From positions 3,299,412 through 3,334,147 of the forward strand of contig NZ_LN831198.1 of assembly GCF_001368795.1 (NCBI RefSeq): a DNA stretch of 34,736 nt, given 5' to 3'. Position numbers and translations under genes: made by a program. Below the pieces are notes generated by a model. The model ran no database searches. It worked only from the letters and a program-made list of their open reading frames with translations, and was not told the origin of the DNA. This document shows, piece after piece, positions 16,442 to 25,001 of this stretch. The DNA is from Paenibacillus ihuae. Its GTDB lineage: Bacteria > Bacillota > Bacilli > Paenibacillales > Paenibacillaceae. The first letter of the stretch is position 1, and every line of letters begins with the position of its first letter.

Positions 16442-16888
16442 TTAAAGCCAGCGCATAAACCGCTTATGGGATACTTTGATTTTCCTCTGCTCCGCCCATT
16501 CCGTCAGGTCTTTTATGTAATTATCATTTTCAAAACGGAAACAGTTCTTATAAGGCACAAGTACATTTCCCTTAGGTCTTATACCGATGACAGGAACAAA
16601 ATAACCTTTCACAAATACAGTCTTGATGTCACTGGCTTCAATGATCCGGTCCTTAACTGTAATACTCTCTGGCATCATGACAATTTCGAAAGGCGTTCTG
16701 GCTGTAATTGTCCGGTAAATCAAAATCCCTTCAATAACCAGAAATACTGCAATGACTGCAACAACTAAGTATAAAACCCAGCCGAAATTAATCATAAAAT
16801 AGCACCATAACCCCATATTCAAACTAAATGCCAGCAACAGCGAGATTTCCCAGGGTCTTCTGGCTTTGTATACTGTTCTATTATCCAT
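16442..16888 (-). CDS. Small membrane protein with C-terminal PH-like region
   Basis: The 148-residue product has two hydrophobic helices (about residues 14-33 and 38-57) joined by a tight turn. A soluble part of about 85 residues follows (MPESITVKDRIIEASDIKTV, then VPYKNCFRFENDNYIKDLTEWAE). The soluble strands and final helix resemble bacterial PH-domain membrane proteins of the YcxB kind; I cannot assign a family firmly. The start at 16888 is supported by AGGAGG five bases upstream; the longer frame lacks a site. It precedes bceR on the same strand with 61 bases between, so cotranscription with bceRS is possible. Confidence 0.75.
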   Translation of the reverse strand: MDNRTVYKARRPWEISLLLAFSLNMGLWCYFMINFGWVLYLVVAVIAVFLVIEGILIYRTITARTPFEIVMMPESITVKDRIIEASDIKTVFVKGYFVPVIGIRPKGNVLVPYKNCFRFENDNYIKDLTEWAEQRKIKVSHKRFMRWL

Positions 16889-17053
16889 AATACCTCCTGT
16901 CAAAAAATACGCTCCTGATAACTCCAATCATTATACTATAAACTGGTAAAAAACGGACGATACCCACTCTCCTTCAGCGCAATATCATTCAAGATCATCC
17001 ATAATTTTCGTATTATAATAGCTGTACATTATCAGAAAAGAAGGTGAACATAG

Positions 17054-17905
17054 TTGGCTCGTGAAGTCCGGACAGTCGTTTTTGATACAGAGCTTACGCT
17101 GGAGGCATACCGTTTCGAAGGAATTATGCAGAAATTCCCCAATCATTTTCACGACTATTATGTTATCGGGTATATTGAACAAGGTAAAAGATATCTGCTA
17201 TGCGGCAATGAGGAATATATCCTGAACAGCGGAGATGTTATCATCTTCAACCCGGAGGACCCCCACTCCTGTGAACAGGTGGATGGAAGAACCCTGGACT
17301 ACCGCTGCATTAATATCCAGCCGGAGGTCATGGGCCATTATGTACAGGAAATTACGGGCAAGCACTATCTGCCGCGGTTCACACAGGCCGTATTATTCCA
17401 GAGTGAGCTTGCTTCGCCGCTGCATGATCTGCACCAGATGCTTCTGGACGAACAGACGGATTTCCAAAAAGAAGAATTGTTCCTGTTCCTGCTCGAGCAG
17501 CTGCTGCTGGAATATTCGGACGCCGGTGCATCTGTTCCCGCCCAGGAGCTTACGACGGAAATTAAAATGATCTGCCACTACATAGAGGGTCATTATACTG
17601 AAAATATTACGCTGAATCAGCTGACGGAATTGACAGGTCTGAGCAAATATCATCTGCTGCGATTGTTTACTAAGCAAAAGGGCATTTCCCCATACCGTTA
17701 TCTGGAGACGATTCGTATTAACCAGGCTAAACGGCTGCTGGAGCTCGGGGTTTTGCCGATGGAAGTCGCCCTGCAGACCGGATTCAGTGACCAGAGCCAT
17801 TTTACTAATTTCTTCAAAAAGCTGATCGGCTTAACTCCCAAGCAGTATCTGCGGATCTTTACACAGCAGGCGGAAGAGAAAACTTCGGAGGTCGCCTCAT
17901 CATGA
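17054..17905 (+). CDS. AraC family regulator coupled to an EamA exporter
   Basis: Residues 1-150 form the cupin effector domain (FPNHFHDYYVIGYIEQGKRY and NSGDVIIFNPEDPHSCEQ, with the His and acidic residues typical of AraC sugar/metabolite cupins). The last 100 residues hold two helix-turn-helix units (ITLNQLTELTGLSKYHLLRL; PMEVALQTGFSDQSHFTNFF). The start is TTG at 17054, with AAGGTG eight bases upstream. The stop codon overlaps the next start by four bases (ATGA), so regulator and exporter are translated together. This pairing implies sensing of the exported compound; the compound is unknown. Confidence 0.9.
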   Translation: MAREVRTVVFDTELTLEAYRFEGIMQKFPNHFHDYYVIGYIEQGKRYLLCGNEEYILNSGDVIIFNPEDPHSCEQVDGRTLDYRCINIQPEVMGHYVQEITGKHYLPRFTQAVLFQSELASPLHDLHQMLLDEQTDFQKEELFLFLLEQLLLEYSDAGASVPAQELTTEIKMICHYIEGHYTENITLNQLTELTGLSKYHLLRLFTKQKGISPYRYLETIRINQAKRLLELGVLPMEVALQTGFSDQSHFTNFFKKLIGLTPKQYLRIFTQQAEEKTSEVASS

Positions 17906-18822
17906 ATCACGAACGCACTACGGCCACCGGACATGTGCTTGCCTTCCTTACAATCCTGATCTGGGGAACCACCTTTATTTCGACCAAAATATTGCTGTCG
18001 GACTTTACTCCGCTTGAAATCCTGTTCTTCCGGTTTATTCTGGGATATTTGGTCTTGTCCCTGCTCCATCCGCACCGGATCCGGACGAATTCCTTCAAAG
18101 AGGAAGCTCTGTTTATTGCCGCCGGGCTATGCGGAGTTACTTTGTATTTTCTGATTGAGAATATTGCCCTTGTCTACACGCTGGCCTCTAACGTCGGTGT
18201 AATTGTGTCGATTGCTCCGTTTCTAACCGCGGTGATCGTCCACTTCTGCTTACAGGAAGAACGTTTAACCCCCTCATTCATCACAGGCTTTCTGATTGCG
18301 CTGAGCGGGATTGTCTGCATCTTCCTGAACGGAAGTTTCCGTGTAGAGCTGAATCCGCTCGGCGATCTGCTGGCCTTACTGGCCCCTGTCGTCTGGGCAA
18401 TATATTCAGTATTGATGCGCAAAATCAGTGCACTGCAGTATAACACTATCGGCGTAACCCGCAGAGTGTTTTTCTATGGTCTGCTCGGAATGCTGCCTGC
18501 TTTACCGCTGATGGATTTCCAGTTCAGCCTGAGCAGATTATACGATGCTGCCAATCTTATGAATCTTGTGTACTTGGGGTTGGGAGCTTCAGCGTTATGC
18601 TTCGTGACTTGGAACCGTGCTGTCGGCATTTTGGGGGCGGTCAGAACAAGCGTGTATATCTATCTTGTTCCGGTCATTACTGTAGCGGCCGCTGCGCTAT
18701 TTCTGCATGAAAAGCTCACTTGGGCCATCCTGATCGGCACCCTGCTCACCTTAAGCGGATCCTATATCTCTGAGCGCAAACCAAAAACGACCCCTGGCAA
18801 GGAGATCGCTGTACAAGAATGA
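17902..18822 (+). CDS. EamA (drug/metabolite transporter) family exporter
   Basis: A 306-residue integral membrane protein with ten hydrophobic segments in two similar halves, the standard DMT/EamA design. The first EamA repeat starts at AFLTILIWGTTFISTK and the second near DLLALLAPVVWAIYSV. The charged C-terminal tail is cytoplasmic. Members export amino acids, purines or toxic metabolites. It starts inside the stop codon of the AraC gene, and no clear terminator follows; the next 400 bases hold a broken gene and the promoter of the ABC operon. Confidence 0.9.
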   Translation: MNHERTTATGHVLAFLTILIWGTTFISTKILLSDFTPLEILFFRFILGYLVLSLLHPHRIRTNSFKEEALFIAAGLCGVTLYFLIENIALVYTLASNVGVIVSIAPFLTAVIVHFCLQEERLTPSFITGFLIALSGIVCIFLNGSFRVELNPLGDLLALLAPVVWAIYSVLMRKISALQYNTIGVTRRVFFYGLLGMLPALPLMDFQFSLSRLYDAANLMNLVYLGLGASALCFVTWNRAVGILGAVRTSVYIYLVPVITVAAAALFLHEKLTWAILIGTLLTLSGSYISERKPKTTPGKEIAVQE

Positions 18823-18851
18823 TATTAATTCAGCCGGTGCCGCATAATATG

Positions 18852-18938
18852 TCAGGCCGTACTATGTAAGGTCCGGGCAAACCCAAGCTCCGGCAAGAGC
18901 TTTACATAGAACGGCAAGGCTTGTCCCAAATTGGTCAT
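18852..18938 (-). pseudogene. Start-proximal remnant of a VOC (glyoxalase-fold) gene
   Basis: On the minus strand an ATG at 18938 is preceded by GGGGAGAGG, and the 28 codons before TGA read MTNLGQALPFYVKLLPELGF, then ARTLHSTA. The pattern ALPFYxxLLPxLGF is the typical first helix and loop of VOC-superfamily proteins (bleomycin-resistance/glyoxalase fold), normally about 120-140 residues long. No continuation is recognisable in any frame after the stop, so the rest is lost. The same DNA can form a 13-bp stem with one mismatch (18856-18869 with 18902-18915) holding two small hairpins, which may be chance. The remainder of 18823-19117 shows nothing else I can support. Confidence 0.6.
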
Positions 18939-19117
18939 ACATCCTCTCCCCATCCCAAAGATCCGGTTCCCTCCTCCTATAGTAAGGATTTCACAACTCC
19001 ATCAACAGTTCTAATCTTCCCGATTCTCGAAAAAAGATTAACACATCTATTCATGCTCTTTCTGCCGCGCAAGTGCTCGCCTTAGCAGCTGCAGTATTAA
19101 ACACGCAGAAAAATCAC

Positions 19118-19183
19118 TTTACAAATTTTAGGATATGGGTTATTTTAACATTAAGTATTGATTAAATGTTCCGAGTAATCAAT
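19118..19183 (+). promoter_or_regulatory. Promoter and operator of the ArsR-ABC operon
   Basis: TTTACA (19118-19123), 17 bases, TATTTT (19141-19146) form a plausible promoter. Ten bases further, over the expected transcription start, ATTGATTA (19157-19164) and TAATCAAT (19176-19183) are exact complements with an 11-base spacer. Immediately after is a self-complementary TGAATATTCA. An ArsR-type repressor acting on its own operon would bind here; this is inference from position. Confidence 0.6.
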
Positions 19184-19224
19184 GAATATTCAATATTCAC
19201 ATAATAGGGAATACGGAGGTCGTG

Positions 19225-20340
19225 ATGAAAGAGAACTTACATGAACTGCTGCTAAAAAATATCCGCTTCGCTTATAACGAAGCTCTGGAATTTATTGTTG
19301 CAATGGGCATGCTGGCCTGTGAAGAACAGCTTCAGGCCATGGCTGAAGACTACAAGCTTGAAATGGACCCGCTAGCCGTGCAATTTCATGAAGATGCAGG
19401 CACACGCGTGTCGCCTCACACCTACCGGGAATTGCAGTTTTTTTTCAACTATAACTTTTTCCATAAGGCACTGGATTTTGGTTTCTATGAATCTATCTGT
19501 ACCCATCCTGAGCCGCAATCGGCTGAAGCCTGGATAACACAGCTGGAGTTAATCCCAGCCGGAAAGATTATCGCAGAAATGGTGTATGGGGTGTACCAAG
19601 ACAAATTGGATGAATTCCTGAATGGAGAGGATTGGGAAATTGTCAAACAGGATCTCTCCCAACTGACCAGGCTAGTCCGCAATACGGTTCCGCACAAAGA
19701 GGTCATTCACGCCCAGGCGCCGCTGCTGGAATGTCTGGACTATCCGGAAGAATGCAAGCTGCGGTATATGCAGCTTCTACGCCAATTCTACAACGATGTA
19801 TTTATCCACTGGAAAGATAAACTGAAAGAGAGGTCTGAGGAGGGGTCAGCGCATTATGAGGCTATGTTTCTTGCTGAACCCGAGCGGTTCATCCGGGATA
19901 TCCACAAAAACGACCCGATGCTATTTACATATATCCCTACAACCTTTCACGTCAGTCTGATATCGCAGGTAGGTAACCATTATCTCAACTTCGTGAAGGA
20001 AACGGGATACGTGGGTTGGGTAATTTTCGGGATTCATAACGAGCGTGTATTCGGGCCTGCCGCTGACCGGGAGCGGACCGAACTATTCCTCAAAGCATTC
20101 TCGGATAAGCGCCGGCTGGACATCCTGCTGCTGCTGAAGAAACGTCCCCACTACGGGCAGGAGATCGCTTCTGCCCTTGGCATTACTCCCGCTGCCGTTA
20201 ATTATCATACCAACTTTCTGTTCTTCCTGGACCTCGTTTCCATTAAGCGTGAGGATCACCGTTTATATTACCATCTTAATCGTGACCGGTTACAGGAGTT
20301 AGTGGCCTTGATGACAAAAGTGATGCTGGATGAGAACTAA
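19225..20340 (+). CDS. ArsR-type regulator with large N-terminal domain
   Basis: Only the last quarter is a known domain: an ArsR winged helix at about residues 285-350 (AFSDKRRLDILLLLKKRPHYG, EIASALGITPAAVNYHTNFLF, REDHRLYYHLN wing). The preceding 280 residues are helical and acidic, without membrane segments and without the CxC-type metal site of small ArsR repressors; I do not recognise the family. Typical ArsR proteins are about 100 residues, so this is a sensor-regulator of unusual size. The start is ATG 19225 with GGAGG five bases upstream (GTG 19222 is too close). It leads an operon with two ABC half-exporters, 48 bases ahead of the first, which suggests it senses their substrate. Confidence 0.8.
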   Translation: MKENLHELLLKNIRFAYNEALEFIVAMGMLACEEQLQAMAEDYKLEMDPLAVQFHEDAGTRVSPHTYRELQFFFNYNFFHKALDFGFYESICTHPEPQSAEAWITQLELIPAGKIIAEMVYGVYQDKLDEFLNGEDWEIVKQDLSQLTRLVRNTVPHKEVIHAQAPLLECLDYPEECKLRYMQLLRQFYNDVFIHWKDKLKERSEEGSAHYEAMFLAEPERFIRDIHKNDPMLFTYIPTTFHVSLISQVGNHYLNFVKETGYVGWVIFGIHNERVFGPAADRERTELFLKAFSDKRRLDILLLLKKRPHYGQEIASALGITPAAVNYHTNFLFFLDLVSIKREDHRLYYHLNRDRLQELVALMTKVMLDEN

Positions 20341-20388
20341 GTTCAGCATATTATTGAGGATTGTATATTGGATCAGGGAGGGTCTCAA

Positions 20389-22188
20389 TTGAAGAGATCA
20401 GCAGCTTCCGGCACTTTTATCCGCTTACTGAAGCTTGGCAAACCGTATATTGGCTGGTACATTGTCTTATGCTTGATTGCTGCAGTCATTTCGCTGACAA
20501 CAGTCGGCGTCGCTGAAGCTTTACGGCGGATTATCAATGCGGCTTCAGATCAGAATATGTCGGGCCTTACATCAGCGGCAATATTCGCCCTATCGATCGT
20601 ATTTGTTGATGTCGTATGTAATTTTCTGAAGAGCTATCTGTCTGCAGTACTTGAATATAAATCCACTTCCAGACTTCAGCTAACCTTGCTGGATAAGCTG
20701 TTGAACGTACAGATGAAGGAAATGGACCGCTATCATTCCGCTGATCTCATCAGCCGGATTAATGATTCTGCACCTGCTGCCCAGCAGGGCATCAACCTGA
20801 AGACTATAGAGCTGTTCAGCAATCTGCTGCAGATTGTTTTCATGCTTACCTATCTGCTGTCGCTTCAATTGTCCCTTACACTGGGTCTGCTGCTCATTTG
20901 TGCGCTGCTGCCGCTTGTGATGCTGCCCTTTACTCCGCGGATACGTTCTCTGCATCAGAAAAGACAGGAGATTGAAACCGCCCAGCAGAGCTTTATTCAA
21001 GATTCCGTGCAGGGGGCTGAGGTTGTCCGCGTTTTCTCTCTCGCCCCATCACTGCAGCAGCAATTTATGGCGCGGGTCAAGCAATATATCAATCTGCATA
21101 TCCCTGTCACCCGTCTGGAAGCCGTGGGCTACAATATGAACTTTACCGTTATCCTGGGCGGACTTCTGTTCGTGCTCTCCTATGGAGGTTATCTGGTTAT
21201 CGGGGGACGGCTGGATGTGGGGGCAGTTGCAGCATTTCTGATTAGCTTCGAACAAATCACGAATCCTGTATCTAAGCTGTCGAATCTCTGGACGGAACTA
21301 CAATCTTCGCTTGCTCAAGGTAAACGGATGTTTGAAGTGCTTGAGCTGCAGAACGAAAGTACAGAACTGGCTGGCAAAGCGGAGAATCATTTCAATGATA
21401 AGCAGGAAAACTTCTATCCAGCGGATAGCGAAACACAGATCATTTCTTTTAACAACGTAAGTTTCAGCTATGGCAGCACTCCTGCGCTACAGAATGTGCA
21501 TCTGGCCATTGAACCCGGAAAAGTAACTGCACTGGCTGGACCAAGCGGAAGCGGCAAAAGCACCCTGCTCCACCTGCTGTTAGCCGAATACGAACCTGAT
21601 CATGGCAGCATTCACTGCGGTTCAGTGCCGCTCGGAAGTATACCTCCACAGGTCTGGCGCAGAAAGTTGGCTTACGTCTCCCAGGAGCCTTATCTCTTCT
21701 CAGGTACGCTGTACGATAACATTGCCTGGGGCAAATCCGGGGCCACATTTGAAGAAGTCATTCAAGCTGCGCAGGATGCAGGAATCCATGAGTTTATTAT
21801 GAGTACCCCGCGGCAATATGAGACTTCCATCGGCGAACGGGGAATCACCTTGTCCGGCGGCGAACGACAGCGGTTATCCATTGCCAGAGCTTTTATCCGT
21901 GAACCGAAGCTGCTCCTGCTGGATGAACCTACGGCAGCGCTTGACAGCCACAGTGAGATGATAATACAGCAGGCGCTGCAGAAGTTAATGGCTGGCCGGA
22001 CAACGGTGGTAATAGCCCATAGACTGTCTACAATCCGCGATGCAGACCGTATTTATTTCATGGAGGCAGGTTCTGTTATGGAGGAAGGAACACATTTCGA
22101 GCTAATGGCGCTGGAAGCAAAATATTATACCATGGTGCAGGCTGTCTATAGAACAGACAACATCGCCGTGTTAACCGGAGGGATTTAG
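20389..22188 (+). CDS. ABC exporter half-transporter, first of a pair
   Basis: A fused permease-ATPase of 599 residues. Six membrane helices occupy about residues 15-310, and the nucleotide-binding domain follows. Motifs are Walker A GPSGSGKST, Q-loop YVSQEPYLFSG, signature LSGGERQRL, Walker B LLLLDEPTAALD and the switch His in VIAHRLST. All catalytic residues are present. TTG 20389 is chosen as start because GGGAGG stands seven bases before it; the TTG at 20368 has no site. The stop is one base before the next start, so the two half-transporters are translationally coupled and probably form a heterodimer exporting a lipophilic compound or peptide. Confidence 0.9.
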   Translation: MKRSAASGTFIRLLKLGKPYIGWYIVLCLIAAVISLTTVGVAEALRRIINAASDQNMSGLTSAAIFALSIVFVDVVCNFLKSYLSAVLEYKSTSRLQLTLLDKLLNVQMKEMDRYHSADLISRINDSAPAAQQGINLKTIELFSNLLQIVFMLTYLLSLQLSLTLGLLLICALLPLVMLPFTPRIRSLHQKRQEIETAQQSFIQDSVQGAEVVRVFSLAPSLQQQFMARVKQYINLHIPVTRLEAVGYNMNFTVILGGLLFVLSYGGYLVIGGRLDVGAVAAFLISFEQITNPVSKLSNLWTELQSSLAQGKRMFEVLELQNESTELAGKAENHFNDKQENFYPADSETQIISFNNVSFSYGSTPALQNVHLAIEPGKVTALAGPSGSGKSTLLHLLLAEYEPDHGSIHCGSVPLGSIPPQVWRRKLAYVSQEPYLFSGTLYDNIAWGKSGATFEEVIQAAQDAGIHEFIMSTPRQYETSIGERGITLSGGERQRLSIARAFIREPKLLLLDEPTAALDSHSEMIIQQALQKLMAGRTTVVIAHRLSTIRDADRIYFMEAGSVMEEGTHFELMALEAKYYTMVQAVYRTDNIAVLTGGI

Positions 22189-22189
22189 A

Positions 22190-23986
22190 ATGAAAGCCAC
22201 AGAACATACAGGTTTACCGCTGAGAGTAGCCTTCCGCCGGTTAATGACATATGCTAAGCCCTACCGGATTGGCCTGATTGCCGCCACCCTCCTGCTTGCT
22301 GCCAAACTGGTCATGGACATCGGTCTCGCTGCCATTCAGCAATTATTCATTGATACTATCAACAGCTCAGATATGGATTCACTCACACGGCTGACAGTCA
22401 TCTGTGCCATCGTCTGTGCCTTCATCATTGTTTGTCTGATGCTGCAGCATTATTACCGATTTGTGGTGCAGAGCCGGATGTCCTGGGATCTCCGTGCCAG
22501 CCTGTTCGATAAAACCCACCGGCTGCCGTTCCGGTTGCTGCAATCCATGCATTCAGGAGATTTAACCTCACGCAACACCAAGGACGCGGAAGCCGCCATG
22601 AGTATGGTCAGCAGCATCCTTTACGATTCGAATTACAATCTGCTTTTATGTTTCGTTTCCTTCTTTTATCTGGCGGCGATGGACGTCTGGCTCGCACTTC
22701 TCGCCCTTGGCTCAGGACCTGTAGTCTTTCTCTCCAGCCGCTTTTTTGACCGTAATCTGCGCAGATTATCAACTCAAATCTATACCGCTGAGTCGGAGCT
22801 GCGCGGGATTCTTCAGGAAATATTCCAGGGCATGAAGATTGTCCGGGCATTTTCCCTGGAGCAGATGCTGTCAGACAAATATGCCGCTGAGCGGGTGAAG
22901 CTGAACCGGCTGCTGCTGCAGAGAGCACTGCTAACCAGCCTGTTATGGAACAGCGCGGCTTTTATTAACAATTTCGTAATGGTGGTTTGCGCCGGTTTAA
23001 TTGCCTATTCCGCGCTAAAAGGCGGAACTACGGCCGGTGAAGTGCTTGCCTTCATCATTCTCATGGGACGTGTCCAGTGGCCGTTTGTATACATGTCCCA
23101 GACCTGGGGCGGTGTACAGCAGGCCTTAGGCGCGGCAGACCGTGTTTTCGCAGTCCTTGATGCACCGGCTGAAGACAGTTGGCAGTGCATGCCGAACCCT
23201 TTGCCTGAAGCCATTGATCCGGAGGACTTTGCCGCACTATCCATTCAAAATTTGAAATACGGCTATTCAGCAATTCAAGAGAACAAAGCTGCTCTCTTCA
23301 CAGAAATAAATATCCGGGTTATGCATGGCGAAACGGTTGCTTTAGTCGGCCCAAGCGGCTCGGGAAAAACCACCCTGGTCCGGTTATGCTGCGGCCTATA
23401 TGAGCCGGATGCAGGCTCCATTTCAGTCTATGGCAAATCCGTGCATAAACAGCTGAGCGAAATGCGCAGCATGATTACTTATGTGCCGCAATCCCCTTAC
23501 TTGTTCTCCGGGACAATCAGGGACAATATCGCATTCAGCAATGCTGCTGCCAGTGAAGAAGAAATACGGGAAGCGGCACGTCTTGCAGGCGCAGAGGAAT
23601 TCATTGCCAAATTGCCAGATGGATATAACACGTTCATCGGTGAACATGGTTCATCCTTATCCGGAGAGCAGCGGCAGCGGCTAGCCATTGCCAGAGCTTT
23701 TTTGCGGGATGCGCCATTGCTCTTATTGGATGAAGCTACCTCGGCGTTAGACAATGAGTCCGAACAATTAATTCAGCAGTCGCTGGATTTACTAATGAAG
23801 AACCGGACCACCCTGGTAATCGCGCACAGATTATCCACCGTACAAAGCGCCTCCAGAATAATCGTACTGGACAAGGGGGTCATCGTAGAAGAAGGGACTC
23901 ATGACAGTCTGCTCCTTAACAAAGGGCTGTATGCTGAATTATACCATCTTCAATTTAGAGCATCTGAAGTAGAAACGCCTCATTAA
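22190..23986 (+). CDS. ABC exporter half-transporter, second of a pair
   Basis: A 598-residue fused permease-ATPase like its neighbour: membrane helices to about residue 320, then Walker A GPSGSGKTT, Q-loop YVPQSPYLFSG, Walker B LLLLDEATSALD and VIAHRLST. The signature motif reads LSGEQ rather than LSGGQ, replacing the fourth-position glycine by glutamate. In a heterodimer this motif completes the ATP site of the first subunit, so that site may be weakened, as in many heterodimeric exporters. The start is one base after the previous stop. The 3' end overlaps the convergent GNAT gene by four bases. Confidence 0.9.
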   Translation: MKATEHTGLPLRVAFRRLMTYAKPYRIGLIAATLLLAAKLVMDIGLAAIQQLFIDTINSSDMDSLTRLTVICAIVCAFIIVCLMLQHYYRFVVQSRMSWDLRASLFDKTHRLPFRLLQSMHSGDLTSRNTKDAEAAMSMVSSILYDSNYNLLLCFVSFFYLAAMDVWLALLALGSGPVVFLSSRFFDRNLRRLSTQIYTAESELRGILQEIFQGMKIVRAFSLEQMLSDKYAAERVKLNRLLLQRALLTSLLWNSAAFINNFVMVVCAGLIAYSALKGGTTAGEVLAFIILMGRVQWPFVYMSQTWGGVQQALGAADRVFAVLDAPAEDSWQCMPNPLPEAIDPEDFAALSIQNLKYGYSAIQENKAALFTEINIRVMHGETVALVGPSGSGKTTLVRLCCGLYEPDAGSISVYGKSVHKQLSEMRSMITYVPQSPYLFSGTIRDNIAFSNAAASEEEIREAARLAGAEEFIAKLPDGYNTFIGEHGSSLSGEQRQRLAIARAFLRDAPLLLLDEATSALDNESEQLIQQSLDLLMKNRTTLVIAHRLSTVQSASRIIVLDKGVIVEEGTHDSLLLNKGLYAELYHLQFRASEVETPH

Positions 23987-24417
23987 TATATTCTCACTTT
24001 TTTCTGTAACATGACTTCAGCACTTGTAATATAGCCACTTGCTTGGTATGTATTCAGCGCCGGATTGTTAGTATTGCCGGTTAGAATCTTAACACTGGTG
24101 ACACCTTGACAGCATAGCTCCTGTTCTAAAAAAGCTATCAGCGCTGTCGCAGCCCCTTTCCTTCGGGCAGCTTCTGATACATACATTTCAGTAATCTCCC
24201 CATATGGATCGGGATAACAGAAAGACCTGTAGCTCTGTGCGCACCCAAATGCTACAACTTCATCCAGCATTAGAGCTACAGCGACCAATTCCTGATTGCT
24301 CCTTAAGCTTGCTTTTATATCCTGACCTTGCCGCGGCTCCCCGCCGTTAAACTCAAAGTTTAGCCTGGCCAGGTCTTCGGCATCGTCAACTGTGGCCCGT
24401 CTCACTACAATTGTCAC
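23983..24417 (-). CDS. GNAT family N-acetyltransferase
   Basis: A 144-residue single GNAT domain. The acceptor-side strand EITEMYVSEAAR leads into the acetyl-CoA loop RRKGAATALI, and the late NTNNPALNTYQASGY segment contains the conserved Asn and the Tyr often used as general acid. Substrate unknown; the organisation resembles small aminoglycoside- or metabolite-modifying acetyltransferases. GTG 24417 is preferred, with AAAGG nine bases upstream; a TTG at 24426 directly abuts that site. It follows the lipoprotein gene by 21 bases on the same strand, so they are probably cotranscribed, and it is convergent with the ABC operon. Confidence 0.85.
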   Translation of the reverse strand: MTIVVRRATVDDAEDLARLNFEFNGGEPRQGQDIKASLRSNQELVAVALMLDEVVAFGCAQSYRSFCYPDPYGEITEMYVSEAARRKGAATALIAFLEQELCCQGVTSVKILTGNTNNPALNTYQASGYITSAEVMLQKKVRIY

Positions 24418-24438
24418 ATCTGTCAACCTTTCTCAGCA

Positions 24439-24861
24439 TTATTTCCGGTATATCAGCTCTCTTAGCTCCTCATGAATCGATGCCGGGATCTCATAGCCCT
24501 GCCCGCTATCTTCAGTATCGACTAACAGGCCTCTAATCCCCTTTTGACCGGAATCAGAAATATTCAAGACATAAGTCTTCTGACTGTCATCTTTATAGGA
24601 CACATGCATCAGAAAATAAGTCCCGTAATCCAATTCCCCGCTCATTTTGACCGACTTATCGATGGCATTAACGAAGGTTCTGATTTCATCTGCACCGGTA
24701 AACGTTGTCTCTGTGAAGGGTACAGTTGACTGCTGATCGACGGTGCATAAATCTACACACTCCAGCCGCACCTTATCCACCTCTGTCACTTTAGGTTCAC
24801 TACAGCCCACAATTCCAAATAACAGCATACACGAGAGCAGAAACATCCATATTCGCAACAT
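24439..24861 (-). CDS. Small predicted lipoprotein of unknown function
   Basis: The first 20 residues form a lipoprotein signal, MLRIWMFLLSCMLLFGIVGC, with lipobox GIVGC and Cys20 as the lipidation site. The mature 120 residues contain a Cys pair (LECVDLCTVD) and a beta-rich part (YFLMHVSYKDDSQKTYVLNI). I recognise no family. AAGGAGG precedes the ATG at the right distance. Upstream lies the terminator of the next lipoprotein gene, so this gene has its own promoter; downstream it leads into the GNAT gene. Confidence 0.75.
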   Translation of the reverse strand: MLRIWMFLLSCMLLFGIVGCSEPKVTEVDKVRLECVDLCTVDQQSTVPFTETTFTGADEIRTFVNAIDKSVKMSGELDYGTYFLMHVSYKDDSQKTYVLNISDSGQKGIRGLLVDTEDSGQGYEIPASIHEELRELIYRK

Positions 24862-24923
24862 AGTTCCTCCTTATCTTGAGGTCTGGCAGTTACCTTCCCT
24901 ATATTTCAACAATAACAAGAAAA

Positions 24924-24969
24924 AGCCTGCGAACTCAACCTCCTAGTACAGGGATTAAGTCTGCAGGCT
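24924..24969 (-). terminator. Strong terminator after the bactofilin-like lipoprotein gene
   Basis: On the minus strand AGCCTGC (complement of 24963-24969) pairs with GCAGGCT (complement of 24924-24930). After one mismatch the stem continues for seven more pairs (GACTTAA with TTGAGTT, one G-T pair). TTTTTC follows directly. It lies 32 bases past the stop codon. Confidence 0.8.
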
Positions 24970-25001
24970 CTATTTATTCTACCATACGGAACGTGAAGTT
25001 A

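Noticed and set aside
18871..18884. GGGCAAACC-like string recalling a cyclic-di-GMP riboswitch
   Set aside because: The rest of that aptamer, including the GGACGCAAAGCC strand and second stem, is absent, and the minus strand reads as a VOC gene fragment.
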